Program-made: the position numbers and the translations under genes
Shown: positions 16,617 through 25,668 of the stretch, piece by piece
How positions within the stretch are numbered: the stretch's first letter is position 1
Layout: each line of letters starts with the position of its first letter
Notes under the pieces: model-generated
What the model was told of the DNA's origin: nothing
Databases searched by the model: none
Seen by the model: the letters and a program-made list of their open reading frames with translations, nothing else
Origin: Verrucomicrobiales bacterium
Lineage (GTDB): Bacteria; Verrucomicrobiota; Verrucomicrobiae; Limisphaerales; UBA1100
DNA length: 49,848 bases
Direction of reading: 5' to 3'
Assembly: GCA_002721895.1 (NCBI GenBank)
Contig: PBLV01000053.1
Location: 1 to 49,848, forward strand

Positions 16617-16805
16617 TTAATCCGCGCCTGACTGCTTCCTCGGCCAATCGCCGTCGCCGTAGACGAGGTAGTGGCGGGAGACCTTGGGCGGTTTCTTGCC
16701 GCGACGCGCCCAGAAGGCTTTGTAGCCCCGATCTACCATGCGCTTGAGGGATGTCTCATCCTTGGTTGGCTCACGGTGTGACTCTTGGGGGTACTGGAAA
16801 ATTGC
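16617..16805 (-). pseudogene. Small unknown gene or gene remnant without a normal start
   Basis: An open frame of 62 codons that reads like real coding sequence, including MVDRGYKAFWARRGKKPPKV and HYLVYGDGDWPRKQSGAD before the TAA at 16617. It begins right after the EamA stop, but no ATG, GTG or TTG opens it; the only internal ATG is at 16739 and lacks a ribosome-binding site. An ATG at 16809 lies one base out of frame, so a one-base frameshift after a coupled start is one explanation. No family is recognised. Confidence 0.45.
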
Positions 16806-16808
16806 TCA

Positions 16809-17786
16809 TTAAGCCTGCGTCCACATAACCATCCCCACCACGCCCGCCACGGCCAGCACTCCTCCGGCCAACGAGCGCCAGCTTGGTTTCTCCTCCTTCA
16901 TATAGATGGCAAACGGGATGACCACGAGTGGAGTGGTGGCGACGATGGGGAGGATTACGCCGGTGGGGTTGTTGAGGAGGGCCCATTGATAGCAGGTGAC
17001 GCCAAAGGCGGGGCCGGCGAGGGCGTTGAGGAGCAGCCAGCGGCGGCCGGCGGTCCAGTCGCTGCCGGGGTTGGTCAGGGCGCGTGCGCTGGGGGAAGCG
17101 GGGTTGCCCTTTAAATAAGTGCGCAAGGCCCAGAGACAGAGGCCGGTGAAAACCATGCCGCCGAGTTGGCGTTGTGCAGCGACGGTGAGGCCGGCATGAA
17201 AAGCTTCGTCTCCAGTGAGTTTGTTGAACTCAGTATATTTCTCCGTGATGAAACGAACCATTGTGCCGGCACCGATGCCTTGGCCGAAGGCGGCAATGAG
17301 CCCCCAGCCAATGCCGCTCCAGAGACCACTTTTTTCAAGATGAGGATTTTCCTTTGGCGCGAGCGCGATGGTGACACCCGCAAGAATGATGACGGCAAAG
17401 ATGATTTGTGATGGTGAGGTCAATGCGGATTTCTCCATGTAACCAAATTTATACAACCCAAATTCTACGGTTAAGGCTAATGGCACGGCCACGCAGTGGA
17501 CGATGAGTACGGTGAGTCTCGAGCCGATCCGTTGAAAGGCCTGAAAAAGGGCAATGTCACCCAAGCCAAAGCCGATGGCGCCGCTGGCGAACAAGAGCCA
17601 GAAAATGTTGGGCTGAAAATGAGCTGAGACGTTTTCAAAAAACAAAAACGCAAATACCATGAGCACGAGTGGGGCAATGATGAGTCGTGCAAAGTTGGTC
17701 TCGGTGCCGCCCATGTACTCAGTGGTTCGCCTTGCCGTGACGGCGGAAAGGCTGAACAGAAGCGTGCAAAGGAGGGCTGCGAGCAT
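16809..17786 (-). CDS. EamA/DMT-family inner-membrane transporter
   Basis: Polytopic membrane protein of 325 residues with about ten hydrophobic helices arranged as two EamA halves. The first includes AIGFGLGDIALFQAFQRIG; the second includes FGVTCYQWALLNNPTGVILP and PLVVIPFAIYMKEEKPSWRS, typical of drug/metabolite transporters. A hydrophilic loop (HAGLTVAAQRQLGG region) joins the halves. The substrate cannot be predicted. ATG 17786 is chosen because helix 1 (MLAALLCTLLFSLSAVTARR) starts there; the longer frame upstream adds only a basic stretch. It is divergent from the TPR gene at 17896. Confidence 0.85.
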   Translation of the reverse strand: MLAALLCTLLFSLSAVTARRTTEYMGGTETNFARLIIAPLVLMVFAFLFFENVSAHFQPNIFWLLFASGAIGFGLGDIALFQAFQRIGSRLTVLIVHCVAVPLALTVEFGLYKFGYMEKSALTSPSQIIFAVIILAGVTIALAPKENPHLEKSGLWSGIGWGLIAAFGQGIGAGTMVRFITEKYTEFNKLTGDEAFHAGLTVAAQRQLGGMVFTGLCLWALRTYLKGNPASPSARALTNPGSDWTAGRRWLLLNALAGPAFGVTCYQWALLNNPTGVILPIVATTPLVVIPFAIYMKEEKPSWRSLAGGVLAVAGVVGMVMWTQA

Positions 17787-17895
17787 GGGCGCAAAGGGGT
17801 ACGGTGGTGGGGCGGATTTGTCACGGATTTTGGAGCGCGCTTGGCGGCACGCCCAAAGGAGTTGCATCAGTTTGGGAGATGTTTACCCTCGGGGC

Positions 17896-18765
17896 ATGAA
17901 GCGGGTTTTGATTATCTTGTTAATTGCGATGGGTTTAAACATTGAAGGATTTGCCAATGACGACGCGGCGGTGCGCAAGCTGGCGGGCGAGGTGCGCACA
18001 GCGTATTCGGCGGGGCAAAATGACAAGGCACTGAAGCTGGCGGCGAAACTGGTGGAGATGGCACCGAAGGATCCGTTTACCCATATGCTGCGGGGCAATC
18101 TGCACTCGGCACTGCGCATGCACGCGAAGGCGGTGCAGGATTTCTCCAGGGTGATTGAACTGAAACCACCACAGGGAATCCTAGGCGAGGCTTATCAGGA
18201 ACGGGGTGAGAGTCATTTCCGGCTGGCGAAAGCAAAGGAGTCGGTGGCGGATTTTGATGCGTATTTGAAACTTAATCCGCGGCGTGATCCGCATCATTGG
18301 ATGCGCGGTATTTCGTATTATTACACGAAGGAATTCAAGAAAGGCTACGAGCAGTTCGAGCGGCATCAGACGGTGAACACGAACGACGTGGAAAATGCCG
18401 TGTGGCATTTCCTGTGCCTCGCGCGGGCGAAAGGCATTGTGGAGGCGAAAAAAAAGCTCATTCCCATTGTGGGAGACGGTCGCATTCCGATGATGGAGGT
18501 GCATGCGCTTTTCGCCGGCAAAAGCACGCCGGAGAAAGTCCTCGCCAAGGCCAAGGCAGACGCCGCGAAAGGACCGCGACTGGAACGGCAGTTGTTTTAC
18601 GCACATCTGTATCTTGGCATTTGGTATGAGGCCACGGGTGAGCTGAAGCTGCGCGACAAATTCATCGGGCTCGCCGCGGCGGTGGCGGATAACCACGGCT
18701 ACATGGGCGACGTGGCGCGGGTGCATGCGGTGCTAAACAAGGTGAAAGTGCCGAAGAAGGAATAA
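17896..18765 (+). CDS. Secreted TPR protein with a conserved C-terminal domain
   Basis: 289 residues: signal peptide MKRVLIILLIAMGLNIEGFA, then about four TPR-like helical pairs (LAGEVRTAYSAGQNDKALKL onward), then a C-terminal region of about 120 residues shared with the next gene. The shared pattern is WHFL-x-LAR, RIPMMEVHALFAG, and FYAHLYLGIWYEATGELKL, ending GYMGDVARVH. It is probably periplasmic or on the outer-membrane side. No enzymatic motif is seen. It is a tandem paralogue of the gene at 18829. Confidence 0.82.
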   Translation: MKRVLIILLIAMGLNIEGFANDDAAVRKLAGEVRTAYSAGQNDKALKLAAKLVEMAPKDPFTHMLRGNLHSALRMHAKAVQDFSRVIELKPPQGILGEAYQERGESHFRLAKAKESVADFDAYLKLNPRRDPHHWMRGISYYYTKEFKKGYEQFERHQTVNTNDVENAVWHFLCLARAKGIVEAKKKLIPIVGDGRIPMMEVHALFAGKSTPEKVLAKAKADAAKGPRLERQLFYAHLYLGIWYEATGELKLRDKFIGLAAAVADNHGYMGDVARVHAVLNKVKVPKKE

Positions 18766-18828
18766 TGGTGCTGGTGATGTGAATATGTCTGGGTTGCGCG
18801 GGGCGGTAGCGGATTTTAGGCTGGGCGC

Positions 18829-19968
18829 GTGAGGAGGGGGTTCTTTTTTCTATTTCTGATGGTGGTGACGTGTGCCGGGCTGGGGCAGACACGTCGGCCG
18901 AATCCTGCGGAGGTGATTGTTTCCGCCGAGCAGGAAGAGTTTTTACGGCAATCGCGGGATGCTGTTTTGCAGGGGGACATGGATGAGGCGTTGCGTCTGG
19001 CCACACGGGCGGTGATGGCGGATCAAACGAATTTCGTGGGGTATCATTTTCGCGGAGAACTGAACGACCGGTTGCGAAGGTTTGATGCGGCGGTTTTGGA
19101 TTTTGGGATGGGTTATCAGTATGCGCCGCATCGATTGGACTTGTTGCGCATGCGGGCACGGGCACAGTTCAAGGCGGGGCGGTTGCAGGATGCCATCTCG
19201 GACTGGAAATTGTTCGTGGAGCGGCAACAGGACGCATCGCAGGCCCCCTATCTCTTCACGCTGGGCATTGCGCAGGCGATCGTGGGGGACAATGAGGCAG
19301 CGCGAAAACAATTTGAGTGGTACGACGTGGTGCAAAGCAATGATGCGGAGGCGGCAGCTTGGCATTTCCTAGCAGTGGCACGGCACTCGGGGCTGGGGGC
19401 GGCGCGCGAGCGGATGCTGGAAGTTTCGGAGGAGGAAAAGCGGATTCCGATGATGCAGGTTTACTCGATGTTCAAGGGGGAACTTCGGCCGGGCCGGGTG
19501 TTGGCGGCGGCCCGTTCAGGAGAGCCCGCGGAGAGGGAACTGGCGCGGGCAATGTTTTATGCAGATCTTTACTTGGGGATTTTTTATGAGGCTACGGGAG
19601 AGCCGGGGCTGGCGCGCCTTTATTTGCGGCGGGCGGAAGAGGCGAAGGAGTTTGGCGACATGACTCTGGACTACATGCGCGAGGTAGCGCGGGTGTTTGG
19701 GGATGAAATGGAACGGCGCGAGGCGGTGGCGATGGAAGCGGAAATGGCATCTTCGCCGGAGCATGCGGCGGTAATGAAATGGCGCAAGCGATCCATCGCG
19801 GCGGGGATTGGCGTGCTCTTGTGGCTGGGCATCCGGCTTTATCCTTGGGTGCGGCAGTGGCAGCCCCAGCGGGGCCGTCGCCGAAATGAGCTGGTGGAAG
19901 ATTCCACGGAAGACCGATTGGAGCGGGAGCCGGAGTTGGTTACCTCTGGCGAAGAAGGCTCGACATAA
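18829..19968 (+). CDS. TPR protein with C-terminal membrane anchor, paralogue of the upstream gene
   Basis: 379 residues starting with GTG. Signal-like segment GFFFLFLMVVTCAGLGQT, TPR repeats from about residue 35, then the same block as its neighbour: AWHFLAVARHSG, RIPMMQVYSMFKG, FYADLYLGIFYEATGEPGL. Unlike the neighbour it continues into a transmembrane helix (SIAAGIGVLLWLGIRLYPWV) and a short charged tail, so it is anchored. A strong terminator follows at 19997-20024. The pair likely forms one transcript from 17896. Confidence 0.82.
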   Translation: MRRGFFFLFLMVVTCAGLGQTRRPNPAEVIVSAEQEEFLRQSRDAVLQGDMDEALRLATRAVMADQTNFVGYHFRGELNDRLRRFDAAVLDFGMGYQYAPHRLDLLRMRARAQFKAGRLQDAISDWKLFVERQQDASQAPYLFTLGIAQAIVGDNEAARKQFEWYDVVQSNDAEAAAWHFLAVARHSGLGAARERMLEVSEEEKRIPMMQVYSMFKGELRPGRVLAAARSGEPAERELARAMFYADLYLGIFYEATGEPGLARLYLRRAEEAKEFGDMTLDYMREVARVFGDEMERREAVAMEAEMASSPEHAAVMKWRKRSIAAGIGVLLWLGIRLYPWVRQWQPQRGRRRNELVEDSTEDRLEREPELVTSGEEGST

Positions 19969-19996
19969 TCCCGAGATTCCGCTTCAACGACCTTCA

Positions 19997-20024
19997 CCCG
20001 CCGCTCCTCACGGGCGGCTTTTTT
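19997..20024 (+). terminator. Intrinsic terminator after the TPR pair
   Basis: Stem CCCGCC (19997-20002) and GGGCGG (20012-20017), 9-nt loop, followed by a run of six T. It ends the transcript of 17896-19968 just before the enolase-family gene. Confidence 0.82.
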
Positions 20025-20037
20025 ATCGTCGCGACAA

Positions 20038-21450
20038 ATGGGCAAGGCCACAGACATTCGAGTCGTTGGGGCGCGGTTGTATTTTCTGCCGGTCCACACG
20101 CGCATGCCTTTAAAGTTTGGGGGGGAAACGGTGACCTTTGTCACCTGCGCCCGGGCCTGCCTGACGGTGCGGGGCAAGGATGGCCGTACGGCGGTGGGTT
20201 GGGGGGAAACGCCCCTTAGCGTGACGTGGGTATGGCCGAGCACGCTGGGTTATGAGGAGCGCCATCAGGCGATGCGTGCCCTTTGCAAGAAGCTGGCCCA
20301 GGCTTGGGCGGACTGGGATTGCTGGGGGCAAGCAATGGAGGTGGGGCAGGATTTTATTGATGAGGCGCTGCCCGGTCTTTTGGCGGAATTAAATGAAGGG
20401 CGCCCGGAGCCGATGCCTTGGCTGGGTGCCTTGGTGTGTTGCTCGGTTTTTGACCAGGCACTTCACGACGCATTTGGAAAAATCCACGGGAAAGATGTGT
20501 ACGGGATGTATGATGCGGAACACATGAGCCGGTCGCTGGAGGATTTTCTGGAAGCGGAAGGGGCCGTTTCGTTCAAGGGACTGCATCCGGCGGATTTCAT
20601 GGTGGCATCACCACCAGCCCGGCTTCGGGCATGGCACTTGGTGGGAGGAGTGGATCCACTGAGCAAGGAAGACCTGACAGGGAGTGAACCGGAGGACGGA
20701 TATCCGATCTTGTTGGCCGACTGGATTCAGGAGGACGGCTTGAAATGTTTAAAGATAAAGCTGCGTGGAAACGACGCGGCCTGGGACTATGAGCGGGTGA
20801 CGAGGGTGGGGGAGATCGCGGTGGCACATGGAGTGGACTGGTTGACAACCGATTTCAACTGCACGGTGACCGAACCGGCCTACGTGAACGAAATCTTGGA
20901 TCGGCTTTGCGTGGAGCATCCGCGTATTTATGGAATGCTGTTATACGTGGAGCAGCCTTTTCCATATGAGCTGGAAAAGGAACGGATCGATACCCACAGT
21001 TGCAGCGCGCGCAAGCCGCTGTTTCTGGATGAAAGTGCGCATGACTGGAAGCATGTGCGGCTGGGGCGGCAGTTGGGCTGGACGGGGGTGGCCTTGAAAA
21101 CCTGCAAGACACAGACGGGCGCGTTGCTGAGTGCCTGTTGGGCCAAGGCTCACGGGATGACGTTGATGGTGCAGGACTTGACCAATCCCATGCTGGCGCA
21201 GGTGCCTCATGTTCGATTGGCGGCGCACGTGGGAACGATCATGGGGGTGGAGACTAATGCGATGCAGTTTTACCCGGAGGCATCGACGGCGGAGGCCGCG
21301 GTCTTGCCGGGCATTTATCGACGCCGCAATGGGTGTGTGGATGTTGGGGAGTTGGCGGGAGCGGGCTTTGGTTATGGCGCCGCGGTTGAGGGCAGGGAAT
21401 TGCCGGAGGTGGCTTTGGCGTGTGGAGAGCAGGGGGATTCCGGCTTGTGA
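20038..21450 (+). CDS. Enolase-superfamily enzyme (mandelate racemase/muconate lactonizing type)
   Basis: 470 residues, cytoplasmic, probably a sugar-acid or lactone dehydratase or epimerase; the substrate is unknown. Catalytic signs in order: K-x-K in CLKIKLRGND, metal ligands in WLTTDFNCT (Asp), LLYVEQPF (Glu) and LFLDESAHD (Asp-Glu), then VALKTCKTQTGALLSACWA with the second-side lysine. Length exceeds the usual 370-400; extra sequence lies around residues 150-220 (HPADFMVASPPARLRAW). The ATG at 20038 directly follows the terminator and has no clear ribosome-binding site. The last bases overlap the regulatory element of the next operon. Confidence 0.82.
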   Translation: MGKATDIRVVGARLYFLPVHTRMPLKFGGETVTFVTCARACLTVRGKDGRTAVGWGETPLSVTWVWPSTLGYEERHQAMRALCKKLAQAWADWDCWGQAMEVGQDFIDEALPGLLAELNEGRPEPMPWLGALVCCSVFDQALHDAFGKIHGKDVYGMYDAEHMSRSLEDFLEAEGAVSFKGLHPADFMVASPPARLRAWHLVGGVDPLSKEDLTGSEPEDGYPILLADWIQEDGLKCLKIKLRGNDAAWDYERVTRVGEIAVAHGVDWLTTDFNCTVTEPAYVNEILDRLCVEHPRIYGMLLYVEQPFPYELEKERIDTHSCSARKPLFLDESAHDWKHVRLGRQLGWTGVALKTCKTQTGALLSACWAKAHGMTLMVQDLTNPMLAQVPHVRLAAHVGTIMGVETNAMQFYPEASTAEAAVLPGIYRRRNGCVDVGELAGAGFGYGAAVEGRELPEVALACGEQGDSGL

Positions 21451-21562
21451 ATAAGTTTGGAATAGAAAAGTGCTGATGTACAATGGGTGGTGCCGACTAA
21501 TGGGCGTGGACTTGTCTCGGCGGGCCGGATTTCACTTGAATTGAGGATTTCCTAAAGGCGTC
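21447..21562 (+). promoter_or_regulatory. Conserved leader element upstream of operon 1, copy A
   Basis: Aligns without gaps to 29131-29246, always at an offset of 7684 bp. The first 58 nt match at 47 positions by my count. Key blocks are GTGAATAAGTTTGGAATAGA, GTGCTGATG (21470) and TGCCGACTAATGGG (21491). It begins in the stop codon of the enolase gene and ends about 50 nt before the TPR gene. It is most likely a promoter plus 5' leader or a regulator site shared by both operons. Confidence 0.7.
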
Positions 21563-21613
21563 AATCCAGCCGGGGGGGAGTTGTTTCGCGGTGGATTTGA
21601 ATGGGAGTTTTTT

Positions 21614-24352
21614 ATGTTGAAAGTCATGTTTGGTGATCGATTTTGGGTTCATGCGGCCGTTGTGCTGGCTGCGGTTGGTTTTGTGTTTGGGCCGGGTCAA
21701 GCTGGGGTGCGGGCGCAGGACAGTGAGGCGGAGGCGGCTTACGAAGCGGCCGCGGGGTTGTTTAACCTGGGCCTTTGGGAACAGGCGGCGGCGGCGTACA
21801 AGGAATATTTCAAGAAACATCCGCGCCACACGCTGGCGGGGCACGCGCATTTTGGCTTGGGCTTGTGCCATTTCAACATGAAGGACTATGCCTCGGCCGC
21901 CGCGGAATTGAAGGCGGCCACGGGCAGCAAGGGGCCGGACAAAGTGGAGGCCAACCTGTATCTGGGGCAGGCCTTGATGCTCAAGCAGCCGGCAGTGCCG
22001 AAGGATGCAGAGACGGCATTTGAGGCTTCGTTGAAGACGCTGGGGTTTGCCAAGAAAGGATTCATCGATCGCGAGTGGGACAGTGCCAGCGTGAAGAGTT
22101 GGCTGGAAGAGAAGGAGAACGAGAAGAAGAAGCCGCTGGCGGCGGATGTTTTTATTGGCCTACTGGAGTCGACTTATCTGCAGGGCGACTGGAAATCGGT
22201 GGTGCGGAAGTCCGAGGCATTTGAGGGCTTGGCAAAGGGCTCGGGCGTGGAACAACGGACACGCGTGTTGGCGGGCGAGGCGCAGGAACAGCTGGAGAAT
22301 TTCGAGGCGGCGGCGGTGGCATACAAGGCAGCGTCGGAATTGAAGGGCAATGATGCGGCGGAGGCCTTGTTCCGGCTGGGGATCGTGAGACTGAACAACC
22401 TGAAGAGTTTCGAGGCGGCGGCGGAGAATTTTAATGCTTTTGCCGACAAATACAGGTCCAACCCCAAGCGGCCGGACGCGGCTTTCAATGAGGCGTTGTG
22501 CTATTATCAGAGTTACTTTGGTGGGAAGAAGGAGCACTTGGGGAAGGCGGTGGAGACGTTCGGGGGATTTGCCCGTACGCATCCCCAGCATAAGATGGCG
22601 GACACGGCACAGTATTATGTGGGTCGTTTGGAGCACACGCGGGAAAACTGGGCGGCCACGATCAAGGCCTTGGAGCCATTGATGAAGGAAGAGGTGGATC
22701 CGGCGTTTGACCAGTTGGTGTTCCTCGTGGCCGACAGTTATCACCGGATGCGGAACTGGGGGAAATCCGCGGAGTTGTACATGAAGTTTGCGAAGGGCAA
22801 TGAGGGCGCGTTGAATGCCGATGTGGCCCTGCACAACGCGGGGGTGTCCTTTTCCAACTTGAGCAAGCCAGACACGGAGATGGCAATCACGGCCTATGAG
22901 TTGCTGGATGCAAAGTGTCCGGGTAGTCCGCACCTGCCCAGCGCTCGGCTGAAGCTGGGGATCATCCATTACGAGGCTGGCCGTTTTGATGAGGCTCAAA
23001 AGCCGCTGGCGAAGATTCCCGCCAACCATCCGTTAAAGGCTGATGGCGACTATTATCTGGCGTGGACGGAACTGGACAACAAGCGTCCGGCGGCGGCGGC
23101 GGCCCGTTTTGAGGCGCTTGGGGAACGTTTGGCCAAGGCGGGGGGAAACCATCGATTGGTTCCGTTGTGCCGGCTTTACCAAGGCATTTCTGAATTTGAG
23201 GGGCGCAAATTCACCGCTTCGGCGCAGACCTTGGGCCAGTTTGTGACGGGATTTCCAGAGCACGAGAAGCTCGATGAGGCGGCGTTTAACATGGGGCTGG
23301 CCCAGATGCAGCTTCGCAAGTGGGACGACGCCATCAAGAGTTTTGACATTGTCCCGAAAAACTCGGCCATCCACGATCGCGCGCTTTATCAGGCGGCATG
23401 GAGCCAGCGCGAGGCCGGCAAGCCCGCGGAGGCGATCCCCTATTACAAGGCATTTCTGGAGCAACACGCGGACAGCGGGCTGGCCAACAACGTGGCTTTG
23501 GAATTGGCGGAAGTGGAGTTTGAGGTAGGCGGCGAAAATGGCGGTGAAGACGCCGTGGCGCGCTTGACCAAGTTGTTGGCCGGAAAGCCCAACCCGGATC
23601 TGCGCCGGTTGGCCCTTTACAGGCTGGGCATTGTGCAGTTCAGCCGTAAGCAATACCCGGCCTCGGCGAAGGCGTTTGAAGGCTTGCTGGAGGATCCTGC
23701 CGCGGCCTTGGTGGTTTCCACCGCGTGGCAGGCAGGGGAGGCGCGCCGAAACATGGCGCTTACCGCGAGCGGAGATGCGGGCAAGGCCGCGGAGTACAAG
23801 GCCGCGTTGGCCAATTATCAGGCTGCGTTGGCGGCCAAGGCACCGCCGAATGACGTGGGCCAGCTTCGGCTCCAGCAGCAGGCATTGTTGCGCGTGGGCC
23901 AGATGTTTGGCGCGCTGGAGGATTGGAAAAACTCGAATGCCTCCTTCCAGTCATTCATCAAGGATAATCCGCAACATGAGCTCGTTCGCACCGCCTACCT
24001 TGGCATGGGCTGGTCCATGCAGAACGAGGAGAATTATCAGGAGGCCATCGCGGCTTATGAGAAGACTGTGTCCGAGGGGGTGAGGGATGACACCGGTGCC
24101 CGCGCACAGTTTCTACTCGGCGAATGCTACTTCGAGAAAAAGGAATTTGAGAAGGCGATCATTGAGTTTGCGAAGGTGGAAGCGCTGTATGCCTTCCCGG
24201 ACTGGCAGTCCAAGGCGGCCTATGAGATGGCGCAGGCACTGCTGCGGCAGGACAAAAAAGACAGGGCGCGCGAACAGTTCGAGCGCCTGATCAAGCGGTA
24301 TCCAGATACCAACGCCGCCAACGCCGCCGCCGAGGAGTTAAAAAACCTCTAG
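21614..24352 (+). CDS. Large secreted TPR protein of the ExbBD operon 1
   Basis: 912 residues: signal peptide (AAVVLAAVGFVFGPGQAGVRAQ), then TPR and Sel1-like helical repeats over almost the whole length, for example LFNLGLWEQAAAAYKEYFKK and IYRLG-type repeats ending FERLIKRYPDTNAANAAAEE. Proteins of this form resemble enlarged CpoB/YbgF, the TPR partner of the Tol system, and act in the periplasm. The frame is open from a TTG at 21581; ATG 21614 is preferred because GGGAG lies 6 nt before it. ExbB, ExbD and a vWA giant follow in the same order as in operon 2, whose TPR protein at 29381 is a paralogue. Function is inferred from context. Confidence 0.88.
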   Translation: MLKVMFGDRFWVHAAVVLAAVGFVFGPGQAGVRAQDSEAEAAYEAAAGLFNLGLWEQAAAAYKEYFKKHPRHTLAGHAHFGLGLCHFNMKDYASAAAELKAATGSKGPDKVEANLYLGQALMLKQPAVPKDAETAFEASLKTLGFAKKGFIDREWDSASVKSWLEEKENEKKKPLAADVFIGLLESTYLQGDWKSVVRKSEAFEGLAKGSGVEQRTRVLAGEAQEQLENFEAAAVAYKAASELKGNDAAEALFRLGIVRLNNLKSFEAAAENFNAFADKYRSNPKRPDAAFNEALCYYQSYFGGKKEHLGKAVETFGGFARTHPQHKMADTAQYYVGRLEHTRENWAATIKALEPLMKEEVDPAFDQLVFLVADSYHRMRNWGKSAELYMKFAKGNEGALNADVALHNAGVSFSNLSKPDTEMAITAYELLDAKCPGSPHLPSARLKLGIIHYEAGRFDEAQKPLAKIPANHPLKADGDYYLAWTELDNKRPAAAAARFEALGERLAKAGGNHRLVPLCRLYQGISEFEGRKFTASAQTLGQFVTGFPEHEKLDEAAFNMGLAQMQLRKWDDAIKSFDIVPKNSAIHDRALYQAAWSQREAGKPAEAIPYYKAFLEQHADSGLANNVALELAEVEFEVGGENGGEDAVARLTKLLAGKPNPDLRRLALYRLGIVQFSRKQYPASAKAFEGLLEDPAAALVVSTAWQAGEARRNMALTASGDAGKAAEYKAALANYQAALAAKAPPNDVGQLRLQQQALLRVGQMFGALEDWKNSNASFQSFIKDNPQHELVRTAYLGMGWSMQNEENYQEAIAAYEKTVSEGVRDDTGARAQFLLGECYFEKKEFEKAIIEFAKVEALYAFPDWQSKAAYEMAQALLRQDKKDRAREQFERLIKRYPDTNAANAAAEELKNL

Positions 24353-24376
24353 CCAGAGCCTTTGCAAATCCCGCAC

Positions 24377-25234
24377 ATGGAAAAAATCAAATCCCACTTC
24401 CTTGTGGCCGTGCATTGCGCGGCACTTTTGTTTCTGGCGACGGACATCGTGGCCGCGCCGGCTACCAACGCTTCCCCGGCACAACCAGAGGTGGTGGAGA
24501 CTGAACCCGGCGAGGAAACCCAAACCAAGACCCAGAAATCCATGTGGGATCTGGTGAGGGCCGGCGGAGCGGTGATGTGGGCGTTGGGTGCGCTGGCGCT
24601 GTACGGATTTTATACCGCGGGTTCGCTAATCTACGTCATCCTGTTTTCCAACGATGCTACCAAGGACAAGAAATTGGTGGGTGATCTTGTGGACTCCGGG
24701 GCATCTGCGCACGAAGTCTTGGAGGCTGAAATTCAGCGGCGCGACAAGGCGGCCTTTCCCCGCATTTGTGAGGCGGCACTGGAAGAGTCTGGCGGCGGCA
24801 AGCCAGCCATGGAGGATGCGCTGGTCAACGAGGGAGCCATTCAGTTGGGTTCCTTGAAGCGAGGCTTGCGCCCGCTGCAGATCGTGGTGGCAGTGGCGCC
24901 CCTGCTGGGCTTGCTGGGCACGGTGTATGGCATGATCTCCTCGTTCCAGAGCGTGGAAATCGCTGGCGCTGGTGGCGACAAGGTGGAGCTTCTTTCACGC
25001 GGCATCTACGAAGCATTGGTCACCACCGCCACGGGCCTGACTGTGGCGATTCCCTTCCTCCTCCTGTACCACTGGCTGGGTCGGCGGGTGGACGAAATTG
25101 GTGTTAATTTGAATCGACATTCCAAGGTATTCTTGGAAGCATTCACCTCTGGCGGCCAAAGGGGGTCCACTACAACAACCCAAGAAGCCGCCGTACCGCC
25201 GGATGCCCTGCAACCGGCACACAGCGCCGAGTGA
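24377..25234 (+). CDS. ExbB/TolQ/MotA-family proton channel protein, operon 1
   Basis: 285-residue inner-membrane subunit of an ion-driven motor. An N-terminal signal-like helix (FLVAVHCAALLFLATDIVAA) is followed by a linker and three transmembrane helices: WALGALALYGFYTAGSLIYV, VAVAPLLGLLGTVYGMISSF and EALVTTATGLTVAIPFLLLY. The last two carry the conserved ExbB signatures. Extended N-termini like this are frequent in PVC and Bacteroidota ExbB proteins. The ATG at 24377 is 24 nt after the TPR stop, and one base separates its stop from the exbD-like start. Confidence 0.93.
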   Translation: MEKIKSHFLVAVHCAALLFLATDIVAAPATNASPAQPEVVETEPGEETQTKTQKSMWDLVRAGGAVMWALGALALYGFYTAGSLIYVILFSNDATKDKKLVGDLVDSGASAHEVLEAEIQRRDKAAFPRICEAALEESGGGKPAMEDALVNEGAIQLGSLKRGLRPLQIVVAVAPLLGLLGTVYGMISSFQSVEIAGAGGDKVELLSRGIYEALVTTATGLTVAIPFLLLYHWLGRRVDEIGVNLNRHSKVFLEAFTSGGQRGSTTTTQEAAVPPDALQPAHSAE

Positions 25235-25235
25235 G

Positions 25236-25652
25236 ATGAAAATGATCGAAGCCCCAGCCGTGGAGGAATCGGGTCTGGACGTGGCCCCGATGATCGATAT
25301 TCTCTTCACGCTCATTATCTTCTTTCTGGCGACCACCACCTTCCAAGCGCAGGAACGCGAGGAGCAAATCAAGCTGCCGCGCCATGGTGGCTCGTCCATC
25401 AGCAGCAAGGATCGCCCCTATGTGATCAACGTCACCAAGGACGGCACCTACATTGTGCGGACCGAGACGCTTACCTTGCCGGAACTCCGCGACTCGCTGG
25501 AAATGGAATTTAAGGAAAACCCCGAGCGCAAGGTTCTCATCCGAGGCGATGGCGACGCACTACACAGCCAGAGCACAGCCGCCCTGGCCGCCGCCAGTAA
25601 TGCCGGCTTCAGTGAAGCCAAAATTGCGTGGGACACTAGCACTGTCAAGTAA
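25236..25652 (+). CDS. ExbD/TolR-family protein, operon 1
   Basis: 138 residues with one transmembrane helix and a periplasmic domain. The proton-carrying aspartate is in VAPMIDILFTLIIFFLATTT. The C-terminal part (RKVLIRGDGDALHSQS and later) has the usual ExbD fold pattern. It works with the ExbB protein 1 nt upstream to turn proton flow into movement of a periplasmic partner; here the likely partner is the vWA protein starting 16 nt downstream (inference). Confidence 0.93.
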   Translation: MKMIEAPAVEESGLDVAPMIDILFTLIIFFLATTTFQAQEREEQIKLPRHGGSSISSKDRPYVINVTKDGTYIVRTETLTLPELRDSLEMEFKENPERKVLIRGDGDALHSQSTAALAAASNAGFSEAKIAWDTSTVK

Positions 25653-25668
25653 GCCGCCCGTAGCGACC

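Noticed and set aside
14661..16805. Mobile element between argJ and EamA, suggested by direct repeats
   Set aside because: No transposase, terminal inverted repeats or target-site duplication; a tandem duplication explains the repeats.
21457..21484. Sigma70-like TTGGAA-N16-TACAAT in leader copy A
   Set aside because: The minus-10 is not kept in copy B (ATCCCC at the same place), so I do not call it the shared promoter.
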